Shown in pieces: positions 1-9,004 of a stretch of 39,641 nt of DNA. This DNA comes from an uncultured Blautia sp. (lineage in GTDB: Bacteria > Bacillota > Clostridia > Lachnospirales > Lachnospiraceae), in contig CAKRRG010000023.1 of NCBI GenBank assembly GCA_934394545.1, positions 1 through 39,641 of the forward strand, read 5' to 3'. Each line of letters begins with the position of its first letter. Within the stretch, counting starts at the first letter, position 1. Below the pieces are notes generated by a model. It did no database searches. It was not told where the DNA came from and worked only from the letters and a program-made list of their open reading frames with translations. The position numbers were made by a program, and so were the translations under genes.

Positions 1-29
1 TTTAGCGTCATTTTTTTCTTTCTTGTGCT

Positions 30-1385
30 TTATGTTTGCGAATTTTGAATGTCCTGACATTTCTTATCCTCTCCTTTAGGTTCTTTTTTTATCTTTTCGG
101 CCCGTACCTTTCCAATGGTTTTATTTCCCAGGGAAAGGATTCTGAAACGATAGCCGTTTACAACAATTTCTTTATCCAGATCATCTTCTGTTGGTATATG
201 CCCCAGAAGACTGGTCAGATAACCGTTTAAGGTCTCAAATTCCACCTTGCCAAAATCAAGCCCAAGCTCTTCCGATACATCCTCCAGATATGCCAGTGCG
301 TCAATGATCACACTATTATCCTTCTGGGTACGGAAGGTGCTGTCATCCTCATCATACTCATCCAGAATGTCGCCTACGATTTCTTCCAGAATGTCCTCCA
401 TGGAAACAATTCCTGAGGTCTGTCCGTATTCGTCTACCACAACTGCCATATGAATCTTCTTCATCTGCATGGATTTAAAAAGATCACTGATGCCTCTTGT
501 CTCCGGAATATAAGAAGCTTCTCTTATCAATCCCGGCAGATCCTTAAGCGCCTTAAACTTCGCCCAGGAATTCCTGGTGAGAAACTTCAAAGCATCTTTA
601 TAGTGGATGATGCCCACAATATTATCAATGGTCTCCTTGTACACCGGATATCGGGAATTCCCCTCCTCCAGCATCGTATCCACGATCGTCTGAAGATTAT
701 CCTCTTCGTCAAATGCAATCACATTCTTACGATGGGTCATAATGTCCTTGGCTTCTGTATCGTTAAACTCCATGATATTCTGGATCATTTCGGCCTCATT
801 CTCCTCAATGACCCCCTGCTCATGGGCTTCGTCTACAATAGAGATAATCTCTTCCTCTGTTACCGGATCTCCTTCCTGGCCAAACGCAACACCAAAGGGG
901 CTTGCTGCCAGCTTGGCAATAAAGGTTACACACATCGTAGCCGGATACAAAAGTCTGGTAAAAAATCCTACGACCTTCATATACCGATATGCATATTTCT
1001 CCGGGTGATAGGTTCCGATTCTTCTAAATGTAAGAATACCAAGAGACGCAAGCAGAATGATCACCAGTGCAAGTACCAGAATCAATGCTGCCAAATGCTT
1101 TATGTAAGGATGAAAGGTCTCGGTCGCCCATGGAACGATAAATGTTCCGAAGCACACTCCGGAAGCCATAACGATCAGCGGAATGGCATTGACAAAAAAT
1201 GCAGGATGATCCATCAGGGAAAGCAGATAGATTGCCTTCTCATCTCCTTCCTCTGCCCGCTTCTGTACTTCGCTTCCGCTCAAATTATGCACTGCAGCTG
1301 AAAATCCATAAAAAATACCATTCAGCCACAAAAGCAATCCTAAAATGACAACGCCCACCAGGGGCATACTACTGCCAGCTTCCAT
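30..1385 (-). CDS. CNNM/CorC-HlyC family membrane protein with CBS pair
   Basis: Likely a cation (Mg2+/Co2+) transport or efflux protein of the plasma membrane. The N-terminal third is a DUF21/CNNM region with hydrophobic segments near residues 8-30, 65-85 and 95-120. A tandem CBS (Bateman) module follows at about residues 210-340 (MTHRKNVIAFD; VVDEYGQTSGIVSMEDILEE). The CorC_HlyC accessory domain lies at about 350-435. The length of 451 residues is normal for the family. An ATG start is used; AGGAGG lies 16 nt upstream and a weaker AAAGG at 8 nt fits better. It is the last gene of the rex-side gene string, after a possible weak terminator, so it may be separately expressed. The older name 'hemolysin' for this family is misleading. 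The family is clear; the substrate is inferred. Confidence 0.85.
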   Translation of the reverse strand: MEAGSSMPLVGVVILGLLLWLNGIFYGFSAAVHNLSGSEVQKRAEEGDEKAIYLLSLMDHPAFFVNAIPLIVMASGVCFGTFIVPWATETFHPYIKHLAALILVLALVIILLASLGILTFRRIGTYHPEKYAYRYMKVVGFFTRLLYPATMCVTFIAKLAASPFGVAFGQEGDPVTEEEIISIVDEAHEQGVIEENEAEMIQNIMEFNDTEAKDIMTHRKNVIAFDEEDNLQTIVDTMLEEGNSRYPVYKETIDNIVGIIHYKDALKFLTRNSWAKFKALKDLPGLIREASYIPETRGISDLFKSMQMKKIHMAVVVDEYGQTSGIVSMEDILEEIVGDILDEYDEDDSTFRTQKDNSVIIDALAYLEDVSEELGLDFGKVEFETLNGYLTSLLGHIPTEDDLDKEIVVNGYRFRILSLGNKTIGKVRAEKIKKEPKGEDKKCQDIQNSQT

Positions 1386-1407
1386 ATATTAAACCTTTGT
1401 TCCTCCT

Positions 1408-1443
1408 AAGAAACGAGCTGCTGTCAGATACTTCCGCAGCAGC
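1408..1443 (-). terminator. weak hairpin downstream of mazF
   Basis: On the minus strand GCTGCTG and CAGCAGC form a 7-bp stem with a 13-nt loop, followed by TCGTTTCTT. The T-tract is interrupted, so termination may be partial. A second small stem (GCGGC/GCCGC) lies at about 1462-1478. Confidence 0.35.
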
Positions 1444-1512
1444 AAAACTGCTATAAATGCGGCTGTAATTGCCGCTGAGACTTAACAACTATATCACTAA
1501 AGTTTCTTTTCG

Positions 1513-1863
1513 TCAAGAGAATGTAAGTTCCAGGCTGATTTCAAGAGCATGGTTTACCCGGTCAAGCATAGGCCCATCCAGGTGGCAAACCTTATCTTTT
1601 AATCTTCTCTTGTCTATGGTACGAAGCTGTTCCAGCAGGATTACGGAATCCTTTTCGATTCCATAAGCAGATGCATCAATCTCAATGTGAGTCGGCAGCT
1701 TCGCCTTATTCATTTTAGATGTAATGGCTGCACAGATCACAGTAGGGCTGTGCCTGTTTCCAACATCGTTCTGGATAATAAGTACCGGCCGGATACCTCC
1801 CTGCTCGCTTCCCACAACGGGCCTGAGGTCCGCATAAAATATATCCCCTCTTTTAATTACCAC
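1513..1863 (-). CDS. ndoA: MazF/NdoA-type mRNA interferase toxin (no adjacent antitoxin)
   Basis: Predicted ribosome-independent mRNA endonuclease of the MazF/PemK family. The reading frame opens at a TTG at 1920, but I place the start at GTG 1861-1863: it is preceded by GGAG 10 nt upstream and gives 116 residues, the length I recall for Bacillus NdoA. The N-terminus [14 protein letters not shown] and the motifs [25 protein letters not shown] and [17 protein letters not shown] match that family closely. It follows alr with a 98-nt gap. In Bacillus the antitoxin gene ndoAI sits between alr and ndoA; here the gap is too small to encode it. The family call is firm; activity and the identity of any antitoxin are not visible. 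Confidence 0.9.
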   Translation of the reverse strand: MVIKRGDIFYADLRPVVGSEQGGIRPVLIIQNDVGNRHSPTVICAAITSKMNKAKLPTHIEIDASAYGIEKDSVILLEQLRTIDKRRLKDKVCHLDGPMLDRVNHALEISLELTFS

Positions 1864-1961
1864 ACAATTCACACTCCGTTTTACTTTAACTTTTTCACTT
1901 CTGAAAATAAGTATTTCCAACTTTTTTCATGTGTATACATGTGTGGTATCCTTAAAGACGG

Positions 1962-3128
1962 TCAGTCAAAATAGCTTAGCTCACCGCACTCTTTTCCATC
2001 TTTTATATAAATCCTGGGCACACGCTTATTGATGTCGCATACAAGCTCGTAGGAAAAGCGTCCAGACAAATCTCCCAGCATATCTGCGCTGATAAACTCA
2101 TCCCCGTCTTCTCCAAGTAATGTCACCTCATCCCCAGCCTTCACCTCGGGAAGCTCTGTCACATCTACCATAAACTGGTCCATACATACTCTGCCGCAAA
2201 TTGGTGCTTTCTTTCCATGAATCAGTACCCATCCCTTATTAGAAAGCATTCTGGGGTAGCCATCCGCATATCCAACCGGTATGGTGGCCATTCTTGTTAC
2301 GCGCTCTGTAGTAAAGGTTCCACCGTAGCTTACCTGCGTTCCGGGTTCCACATCCTTTACATAAGAAACGCGGCTCTTCAAAGACATAACCGGCTGCAGC
2401 TTCACAATATCCCTCTCCACTTCTTCTGATGGGTATATTCCGTAAATCGTAATTCCTGCCCGGACAAGATTCAGATTTGCTTCTGGCACACGGATAATTC
2501 CCGCACTGTTGGAGCAATGATGCAAAGGAATATGTATCCCATTCTTTTCCAGAAGTTCTGCAAAATCAAGATATCGTTTTAGCTGTACCATGGCAGGTGT
2601 GCGGTCATATTCGTCAGCTCTTGAGAAGTGCGTAAACAGGCCCTCGATTTCCACATGCGAAAGTGCTGCAATTTTACGGATATCATCCAGACTCTCCTCA
2701 TGGTCTTTAAATCCGATCCTGGTCATACCGGTATCAACAGCCAGATGGATCAGGCCTTTTTTTCCTGCTTCTTCTGCGGCTTTGTGAAACTTCCAGGCAG
2801 TCTCATAATCACAGACAGCCATCCGCACTTCGTTTTCAGCAAGTTCTTTATAATATTCTTCAAACACAAGCCCCAGGATCAGAACGGGTCTTGTGATTCC
2901 CGCTTTTCGAAGCTGCAATGCCTCCTGGGCTGTGGCTGTAGCAAACCCCCAGACATAATCCAGACCTTCCAGCATTCTGGCAATGGGCACAGCGCCATGT
3001 CCATAGGCATCTGCTTTAATTACAGCAACGATTTTCGTTCCCTCTTTGATGTTCTTTTTCATCTGTTCAAAATTATACCGGACAGCATCAAGGGAAATAA
3101 AAGCCTTGATTCTACTGTATTTTTCCAT
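1962..3128 (-). CDS. alr: alanine racemase
   Basis: PLP-dependent interconversion of L- and D-alanine in the cytoplasm, supplying D-Ala for peptidoglycan and for any D-alanylation. It is a fold-III enzyme: the PLP lysine is K38 in VIKADAYGHG, and the second catalytic residue is Y268 in VSYGGTF, which opens the C-terminal beta domain. MDQFMVDVTE near residue 320 is also typical. The 388-residue length is normal. ATG start with GAGG upstream. It lies 45 nt after nnr and ahead of mazF, an order familiar in Firmicutes. It is the only free-standing alanine racemase in the window and could in principle feed the dlt-like operon at 17-22 kb. Confidence 0.95.
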   Translation of the reverse strand: MEKYSRIKAFISLDAVRYNFEQMKKNIKEGTKIVAVIKADAYGHGAVPIARMLEGLDYVWGFATATAQEALQLRKAGITRPVLILGLVFEEYYKELAENEVRMAVCDYETAWKFHKAAEEAGKKGLIHLAVDTGMTRIGFKDHEESLDDIRKIAALSHVEIEGLFTHFSRADEYDRTPAMVQLKRYLDFAELLEKNGIHIPLHHCSNSAGIIRVPEANLNLVRAGITIYGIYPSEEVERDIVKLQPVMSLKSRVSYVKDVEPGTQVSYGGTFTTERVTRMATIPVGYADGYPRMLSNKGWVLIHGKKAPICGRVCMDQFMVDVTELPEVKAGDEVTLLGEDGDEFISADMLGDLSGRFSYELVCDINKRVPRIYIKDGKECGELSYFD

Positions 3129-3173
3129 AATATTTTCCTCTGTTTTATTCTGATTTTATGCCTGCTATTCTTT

Positions 3174-4715
3174 TTATTTCTCTGCCAGCTTCAGTATCTC
3201 CGAAAGAGCCTCTATCATATCCACTGCGGTCATTCCATGTGCTCCTTTTCGCTCCCGGGCAAGGTCTCCGCAAAGTCCATGAATAAATACTGCCAGAGCC
3301 GCTTTATAGGAGAAAGCTGGTTCTTCGCTGCAGCTTAAATACATGCAAAGCACAGCCCCCATAATTCCAGAAAGCACATCACCGCTTCCGGCTACAGCCA
3401 TTCCGGAATTGCCGGAAAGATTGAAATACAGATTCTCCTCATGGTCTGCTACCACAGTACAGGCGTCCTTTAAAACGCAGACACCACTGCTTTTTCCGGC
3501 AAGCTCACAGGCGTATGCAGCCGGATTCCTCTTTAGTTCTGAAATTTCCTTTCCTGTAAGCCTGCTCATCTCTCCCATATGAGGTGTCAGAACTGTCTGC
3601 TCGTTTATAAATTCCATCCACGCAGTATGTTTCGATAGAAGGTTTAATCCATCTGCATCCAGTATAACAGGTTTTCCTGCTTTTGTCCCATTTTCCAGAA
3701 ACCAGCGCATCCGTTCTCTTCCACTATCATCCGTACCAAGTCCTGGTCCGATGATCAGAACATCACACCACTCCAGATTTTTTCTGTTATCCTCCTCCGC
3801 AAACAGGCAAGTAACCATAGCTTCCGGAAGCAGACTCTGAAGCGGTTCCCGGTTCTCTTCCACGGTCTGGATCTTCACCATGCCTGCGCCTCCATGAAGT
3901 GCCGCTCTGGCACTTAAATAGGCTGCTCCACACATTCCTCTTGAGCCTGCGATCAAAAGGATTTTGCCAAAGGTTCCCTTGTTTCCCCAGGCCGGTCTTT
4001 CCGGAAGAGCCTTTACGTCAGTTTTCTCCATATGCCATGCAGCCTTACTTGCAAGCTCACTACCATCTCTGTCACGGTCATAAATCCCTATGTCTGCCAC
4101 CAGGATTTTCCCTGCGTATGCTCTTCCCGGATAAAAACAAAGTCCTCGTTTCCTGTAAGCAAAGGTCACGGTCAGGTCAGCCTGAAATGCTGTTCCCAAC
4201 ACTTCGCCTGTATCTCCGTGAATACCAGACGGAATGTCTACGGCTACTTTATAGGCCACAGCCTGATTCATTTCATCAATCACAGCTTTATAATTTCCAG
4301 TGATTTCTCTGGACAAGCCCACACCGAAAATCCCGTCTACTATAACAGTATATTCATTCCATACCGGGTTATTCGTTGCCGGAACCTGGTAGCTCATAGC
4401 AATTTCCCACTGATGCCTGGTTTCCTCCGTCATCTTGTCTGGATTTCCCGCAAAATAGATTTCAGAACGAATTCCAGCCAGATAAAGAAGCCGTGCAACG
4501 GCAATGCCATCACCACCATTATTACCGGAACCACAGACTGTAAGTATCCGTTCTTTTTCGGGATTTCCTGACGCATTCTGCCGGAGATGCTTCTTGATTT
4601 CCTCTGCTGTTGCAAGTGCCGCTCTCTCCATAAGAACCAGAGAAGGCACATTCATATTATGAATTGTATCATGGTCAAGAAGCTTCATCTGATGACAGGT
4701 CACAATTTTCTTCAT
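3174..4715 (-). CDS. nnr: bifunctional NAD(P)HX epimerase/dehydratase
   Basis: Metabolite-repair enzyme that epimerises hydrated NAD(P)H and dehydrates the S-form back to NAD(P)H using ADP. The N-terminal YjeF_N epimerase domain (about 1-215) carries GSGNNGGDGIAVARLL. The C-terminal ribokinase-like dehydratase domain (about 235-513) carries TPHMGEMSRLTG and the catalytic GSGDVLSGIMG. I prefer ATG 4715, with AAAGGAG 10 nt upstream, over an in-frame TTG nine bases earlier that would touch the ribosome site. It lies between rex (behind a terminator) and alr. In an organism run on NADH and ferredoxin, location beside the NADH sensor Rex is sensible, though nnr-alr linkage is common anyway. Confidence 0.93.
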   Translation of the reverse strand: MKKIVTCHQMKLLDHDTIHNMNVPSLVLMERAALATAEEIKKHLRQNASGNPEKERILTVCGSGNNGGDGIAVARLLYLAGIRSEIYFAGNPDKMTEETRHQWEIAMSYQVPATNNPVWNEYTVIVDGIFGVGLSREITGNYKAVIDEMNQAVAYKVAVDIPSGIHGDTGEVLGTAFQADLTVTFAYRKRGLCFYPGRAYAGKILVADIGIYDRDRDGSELASKAAWHMEKTDVKALPERPAWGNKGTFGKILLIAGSRGMCGAAYLSARAALHGGAGMVKIQTVEENREPLQSLLPEAMVTCLFAEEDNRKNLEWCDVLIIGPGLGTDDSGRERMRWFLENGTKAGKPVILDADGLNLLSKHTAWMEFINEQTVLTPHMGEMSRLTGKEISELKRNPAAYACELAGKSSGVCVLKDACTVVADHEENLYFNLSGNSGMAVAGSGDVLSGIMGAVLCMYLSCSEEPAFSYKAALAVFIHGLCGDLARERKGAHGMTAVDMIEALSEILKLAEK

Positions 4716-4762
4716 AACAAACAAACTCCTTTGTAAAAATACAACAATACTTCCTCTTACAC

Positions 4763-4813
4763 AAAAACTGCCGCCCGGTCTCCTGTAAATCTTTCAGCGA
4801 GACAAGCAGCAGT
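4763..4813 (-). terminator. intrinsic terminator after rex
   Basis: On the minus strand, arms starting ACTGC and ending GCAGT form a stem of about 15 bp containing GTCTC/GAGAC and two G-T pairs. The loop is about 16 nt, and TTTTG follows directly. It lies 22 nt past the rex stop and separates rex from nnr. Confidence 0.65.
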
Positions 4814-4834
4814 CCTCTTTGACCTTAGTCCTCT

Positions 4835-5482
4835 TTATTTATCTTTATGTTCGTCACGATATTGGCTTAAATTGTAAGACAGCGCCATCAGGCTCTCTGA
4901 CAGATGAACGTTCTCTACGATCACATCCTCCGGAGCATCAAGATCTGTATGTGCAAAATTCCAGATTGCCTTGATTCCATTATCAATAAGAACCTTCGCC
5001 ATTTCCTTCGCCTTATTCTTAGGCAAAGTAAGTATTGCAATTTCTACCTGATTCTCTCGGATAAATTCCGGGAGACTGCTGATCATCTGAATCTCGATTC
5101 CGCGAACGGAGATTCCCTCTAAGACAGGATTTACATCAAAAATCCCTACCAGGCGAAATCCTCTCTTCTCAAAGTCTCCATAATTAGCAAGTGCCTGTCC
5201 CAGATTACCAGCGCCTAAAATGATCATAGGATGAATCGTATCCAGTCCCAGTATCTTACCAATCTCTGTATAAAGATACTCTACATTATATCCGTAGCCC
5301 TGCTGTCCAAAACCGCCGAAATTATTCAAATCCTGACGGATCTGTGATGCAGTCACATGCATTTTCTTACTTAGGTCATTGGAAGAAATACGTTCTACCT
5401 TCTCTTCCATTAATTCCCCCAGATAGCGATAATACCTAGGCAGCCTCTTGATTACTGCCTTTGAGATTTCCTTCGCATCCAA
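4835..5482 (-). CDS. rex: redox-sensing transcriptional repressor Rex
   Basis: DNA-binding sensor of the NADH/NAD+ ratio; in anaerobic Firmicutes it controls fermentation, hydrogenase and C1 genes. An N-terminal winged helix (about 1-80) includes VTASQIRQDLNNFGGFGQQGYGY. A Rossmann domain with the dinucleotide loop GAGNLGQAL (near residue 90) and a C-terminal swap helix follow. The start is TTG 5480-5482, chosen because a perfect AGGAGG lies 8 nt upstream; this gives 215 residues, a normal Rex length. An upstream GTG would add 15 unlikely residues. It has its own consensus promoter and terminator, so it is monocistronic, and is divergent from the ABC-F gene. Possible targets here include hydCBA and the fhs operon. 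Confidence 0.95.
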   Translation of the reverse strand: MDAKEISKAVIKRLPRYYRYLGELMEEKVERISSNDLSKKMHVTASQIRQDLNNFGGFGQQGYGYNVEYLYTEIGKILGLDTIHPMIILGAGNLGQALANYGDFEKRGFRLVGIFDVNPVLEGISVRGIEIQMISSLPEFIRENQVEIAILTLPKNKAKEMAKVLIDNGIKAIWNFAHTDLDAPEDVIVENVHLSESLMALSYNLSQYRDEHKDK

Positions 5483-5534
5483 AATGTTCCCCTCCTTGCT
5501 TCGCTGCCTTAACTTTCCGCATAACACTATGTCA

Positions 5535-5563
5535 ATTATACCTAAATGTTATTTTCTTGTCAA
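5535..5563 (-). promoter_or_regulatory. consensus sigma-A promoter of rex
   Basis: On the minus strand TTGACA and TATAAT are both perfect and separated by exactly 17 bp. The predicted leader is about 45 nt. A weak rex gene product with a perfect promoter but a TTG start suggests output is limited at translation. Confidence 0.8.
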
Positions 5564-5621
5564 TTAAACTTGTGCATATTTACAGATTTTTGCAATTTTT
5601 TTTGTAATTCGACAATTATTC

Positions 5622-5650
5622 TTTCAAAAAAATGGTTTTTAAAGTATAAT
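5622..5650 (+). promoter_or_regulatory. probable promoter of the ABC-F gene
   Basis: Perfect TATAAT (5645-5650) with a poor -35 (TTTCAA) 17 bp upstream in very AT-rich DNA. A strong AAGGAGG precedes the ATG at 5682. Confidence 0.5.
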
Positions 5651-5681
5651 GTTTTCTTAGACAAGCATTAAGGAGGAAATT

Positions 5682-7595
5682 ATGATTTTATCATGTCAGA
5701 GCATCTGCAAGTCTTTTGGTGAAAAAGTGATTCTGCAGGATGCTTCCTTTCACATAGAAGAACGGGAAAAGGCTGCCCTCATCGGAAATAACGGAGCGGG
5801 AAAAACCACGCTTCTTCGCATTATCATGCAGGAAATCTCTGCGGATTCCGGTCAGGTAGTGATTGCCAAAGATAAGAAGATCGGCTATCTTGCCCAGTAT
5901 CAGGATATTCATGGTCACCACACTATTTATGAAGAATTAATGACTACCAAGCAGTATATTCTTGATATGGAGGACAAAATCCGCTCACTGGAGCAGGAAA
6001 TGAAATATGTTGCAGGGGATAAGCTTGAAAGTCTGATGAACAGCTATACACGGCTCACGCATCAGTTTGAACTGGAGAACGGATACGCCTATAAGAGCGA
6101 AATCATAGGTGTTCTGAAGGGTCTTGGTTTTAATGAAGAGGATTACGATAAGCAGATCGAAAATCTCTCAGGAGGGCAGAAAACCCGTGTTGCACTTGGC
6201 AAGCTTCTGATCTCCAAGCCGGACATCCTGCTTCTGGATGAGCCTACCAACCATTTGGATATGGAGAGCATCGCCTGGCTTGAAACTTATCTTCTGAACT
6301 ACCCTGGTGCTGTATTTATTGTCTCCCACGACCGTTATTTTCTGGACAAGGTTGTGACCAAGATCGTTGAGATCGAAGCCGCCCAGATGAGAATGTACGA
6401 AGGTAACTATTCTGCTTACGCGCTGAAGAAAGCCCAGCTTCGTGATGCCCAGTATAAGGCATATCTGAACCAGCAAAGGGAGATCAAGCATCAGGAGGCA
6501 GTCATTACCAAGCTCCGCTCCTTTAACAGAGAGAAATCCATTAAGCGTGCTGAAAGCCGTGTAAAAATGCTGGACAAGATCCAACGTATTGAGAAACCCA
6601 TGGAAATTGATAATCAGATGCGTATTTCCCTGGAGCCTCGTTTTATCAGCGGAAATGACGTTCTGACTGTGGAAGGTCTTTCTAAAGCATTTCCAGGGCA
6701 GACCTTATTTACCGATATTAATTTTGAGATCAAACGTGGAGAACGTGTTGCCCTGATTGGAAACAATGGTACAGGTAAGACCACTATCCTTAAGATTCTT
6801 AATGGTATTGTAGAAGCTGATGCAGGACGTTTTTCCCTGGGGGCTAAGGTTCAGATTGGATATTATGACCAGGAACATCATGTTCTTCATATGGAGAAAA
6901 CTATTTTCCAGGAAATTTCAGACACGTATCCCACTCTGACCGAAACGGAAATCCGCAATATGCTGGCAGCTTTCCTTTTTACAGGAGATGATGTGTTCAA
7001 GCTGATTTCCTCTCTCTCCGGTGGAGAGCGTGGACGTGTTTCCCTGGCCAAGCTTATGCTTTCAGAAGCCAACTTCCTGATCCTGGATGAGCCTACCAAC
7101 CATCTGGATATTGCTTCCAAGGAGATTCTGGAGGAAGCACTGAACAGCTACACAGGTACTGTTCTCTATGTTTCCCATGACCGTTATTTTATTAACCAGA
7201 CTGCTACCAGAATCATGGATCTGACGAATCAGGCCATCGTAAATTATATCGGGGATTACGATTATTATCTGGAAAAGAAGGAGCAGATGACTCAGATTTA
7301 CGCTCCTGCACAAGAAGCTGCAGCTGTAGAGACGAAGGAAACTGTTTCTGAGACCAAGCTTACCTGGCAGCAGCAGAAAGAGGAACAGGCCCAAAAGAGA
7401 AAGCGTGAAAATGAATTAAAAAAGGTAGAAGCACGCATTGAAGAGCTGGAAACAAGAGATAAAGAAATTGATGAAACTATGGTTCTTCCGGATATTTGTA
7501 CGAATGTTGCAGAATGTACAAAGCTTAGCCGGGAAAAAGCTGCAATCGCAGAGGAACTGGAAGGGCTTTATGAAAAATGGGAAGAGCTCGCATAA
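5682..7595 (+). CDS. ABC-F family ribosome-associated ATPase (YdiF-like)
   Basis: Soluble tandem ABC ATPase without membrane segments; the family acts on ribosomes as translation or antibiotic-protection factors rather than transporters. The first nucleotide-binding domain has GNNGAGKTT (35-43), LSGGQKTR and LLLDEPTNHLD. A basic interdomain linker (about 240-310, rich in Lys/Arg/Gln) precedes the second domain with GNNGTGKTT, LSGGERGR and ILDEPTNHLD. Residues of about 560-637 form a charged coiled coil. Length (637) and position next to rex recall Bacillus YdiF, which lies near rex there too. The DEPTNHLD variant is the ABC-F hallmark. Housekeeping versus resistance function cannot be told from sequence; the context favours housekeeping. 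Confidence 0.88.
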   Translation: MILSCQSICKSFGEKVILQDASFHIEEREKAALIGNNGAGKTTLLRIIMQEISADSGQVVIAKDKKIGYLAQYQDIHGHHTIYEELMTTKQYILDMEDKIRSLEQEMKYVAGDKLESLMNSYTRLTHQFELENGYAYKSEIIGVLKGLGFNEEDYDKQIENLSGGQKTRVALGKLLISKPDILLLDEPTNHLDMESIAWLETYLLNYPGAVFIVSHDRYFLDKVVTKIVEIEAAQMRMYEGNYSAYALKKAQLRDAQYKAYLNQQREIKHQEAVITKLRSFNREKSIKRAESRVKMLDKIQRIEKPMEIDNQMRISLEPRFISGNDVLTVEGLSKAFPGQTLFTDINFEIKRGERVALIGNNGTGKTTILKILNGIVEADAGRFSLGAKVQIGYYDQEHHVLHMEKTIFQEISDTYPTLTETEIRNMLAAFLFTGDDVFKLISSLSGGERGRVSLAKLMLSEANFLILDEPTNHLDIASKEILEEALNSYTGTVLYVSHDRYFINQTATRIMDLTNQAIVNYIGDYDYYLEKKEQMTQIYAPAQEAAAVETKETVSETKLTWQQQKEEQAQKRKRENELKKVEARIEELETRDKEIDETMVLPDICTNVAECTKLSREKAAIAEELEGLYEKWEELA

Positions 7596-7627
7596 GTCAA
7601 GCGGTTAATTTATATCATATTAATGAC

Positions 7628-7675
7628 AAACAGGAACGATTTCCGGAATCACATCCGGAATCGTTCCTGTTTTTT
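7628..7675 (+). terminator. terminator after the ABC-F gene
   Basis: Near-perfect hairpin: CAGGAACGATTTCCGGA and TCCGGAATCGTTCCTG (one bulged T) around a short loop, then TTTTTT. It lies between convergent genes and may also stop transcripts from icd, though the minus-strand T-tract is short. Confidence 0.85.
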
Positions 7676-7713
7676 AGTAAGTTCTTTGTACGGTTTGTAA
7701 ATATCTGCTTGAC

Positions 7714-8919
7714 TTACATTGTCTCAAGCTTTTCTCTGATTGCCAAAATGAAATCACGGCTATTCAGAACCTTCACATCTTTTAAAGAGGTGATCAGCGC
7801 AAGATCCTTCGTCATCTGGCCGCCTTCAATCGTTGAAAGAGTTGCCTTCTCCAGTTTGTCTGCAAATTCTGCAAGCTCCTGGTTATGATCCAGTTCGCCA
7901 CGTTTTCTTAAGGCTCCTGTCCATGCAAAAATAGTGGCTACAGAATTGGTAGAGGTCTCCTCTCCCTTCAAATGACGATAATAATGTCTCTGTACTGTTC
8001 CATGTGCAGCCTCGTACTCATAATATCCATCTGGTGAAACCAGAACAGAAGTCATCATTGCAAGAGAGCCAAATGCGGAAGAGATCATATCACTCATAAC
8101 ATCGCCATCGTAGTTCTTACAGCCCCAGATGAATCCTCCCTCAGCCTTCATAACACGCGCTACCACGTCATCGATTAGACTGTAGAAGAAGGTAATTCCT
8201 GCTGCCTCGAATTTCTCCTTAAATTCTGTTTCATAAATATCATGGAAAATCTCTTTAAATTTGCCATCGTAAGTCTTGGAAATCGTATCTTTCCCTCCAA
8301 ACCACAAATCCTGCTTCGTATCCAATGCATAATTGAAGCAGCATCTTGCAAAGCTTGCAATGGATTTGTCCAGGTTATGGACACCCTGGATCACACCGGG
8401 AGTATCAAAGTGATGGATCAGCTCTGTTCTCTCTTCTCCGTCCTCCCCTTTAAATACCAGCATGGCATCTCCAGGCTTATCGATGTACATTTCTGCATTC
8501 TTATATACATCACCATATGCATGACGTGCAATGGTAATTGGCTTCTTCCAGTTCTTCACACATGGCTCGATGCCCTTTACTACAATGGGAGCACGGAAAA
8601 CGGTTCCATCCAGAATGGCACGGATCGTTCCATTGGGACTCTTATACATTTTCTTCAAATTGTACTCAGACATTCTGGCTTTATTGGGTGTGATCGTAGC
8701 ACATTTAACAGCAACGCCATATTTCTTGGTGGCCTCTGCTGCATCAATGGTTACCTGGTCGTCGGTTTCGTTTCTGTATTCCAATCCAAGGTCATAATAT
8801 TCTGTATTCAGATCTACAAAAGGAAGAAGAAGCTCATCCTTGATCATCTGCCACAGAATTCTGGTCATCTCATCCCCATCCATCTCAACAAGAGGGGTCT
8901 GCATTTGAATTTTACCCAT
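7714..8919 (-). CDS. icd: NADP-dependent isocitrate dehydrogenase
   Basis: Oxidative decarboxylation of isocitrate to 2-oxoglutarate with NADP+. The 401-residue protein resembles the type II enzymes best known from eukaryotic cytosol and some bacteria: [51 protein letters not shown], the metal-binding region [15 protein letters not shown], and [13 protein letters not shown], followed by [16 protein letters not shown] start behind AGGAGG. It follows the Re-citrate synthase-like gene by 85 nt, and the two would make 2-oxoglutarate for glutamate synthesis together with an aconitase that is not in this window. A 15-bp palindrome lies between the two genes. Confidence 0.95.
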   Translation of the reverse strand: MGKIQMQTPLVEMDGDEMTRILWQMIKDELLLPFVDLNTEYYDLGLEYRNETDDQVTIDAAEATKKYGVAVKCATITPNKARMSEYNLKKMYKSPNGTIRAILDGTVFRAPIVVKGIEPCVKNWKKPITIARHAYGDVYKNAEMYIDKPGDAMLVFKGEDGEERTELIHHFDTPGVIQGVHNLDKSIASFARCCFNYALDTKQDLWFGGKDTISKTYDGKFKEIFHDIYETEFKEKFEAAGITFFYSLIDDVVARVMKAEGGFIWGCKNYDGDVMSDMISSAFGSLAMMTSVLVSPDGYYEYEAAHGTVQRHYYRHLKGEETSTNSVATIFAWTGALRKRGELDHNQELAEFADKLEKATLSTIEGGQMTKDLALITSLKDVKVLNSRDFILAIREKLETM

Positions 8920-8947
8920 TATTTCCTCCTAGTAAGTAATTTGTATC

Positions 8948-8962
8948 GTGTTTCCGAAACAC
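8948..8962. repeat. 15-bp perfect inverted repeat upstream of icd
   Basis: GTGTTTC and GAAACAC flank a single central base, in the 85-nt gap between the citrate synthase-like gene and icd. It could be a regulator site or a small transcript hairpin. There is no T-tract, so it is not a terminator. Confidence 0.45.
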
Positions 8963-9004
8963 TACAGATTGCTTCACAGCTATGCTGCTTCTACAGTCCT
9001 GTTC

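Noticed and set aside
450..1301. Plus-strand open frame of about 280 codons opposite the CorC-type gene
   Set aside because: Shadow frame with no domain; the minus-strand protein has DUF21, CBS and CorC domains.
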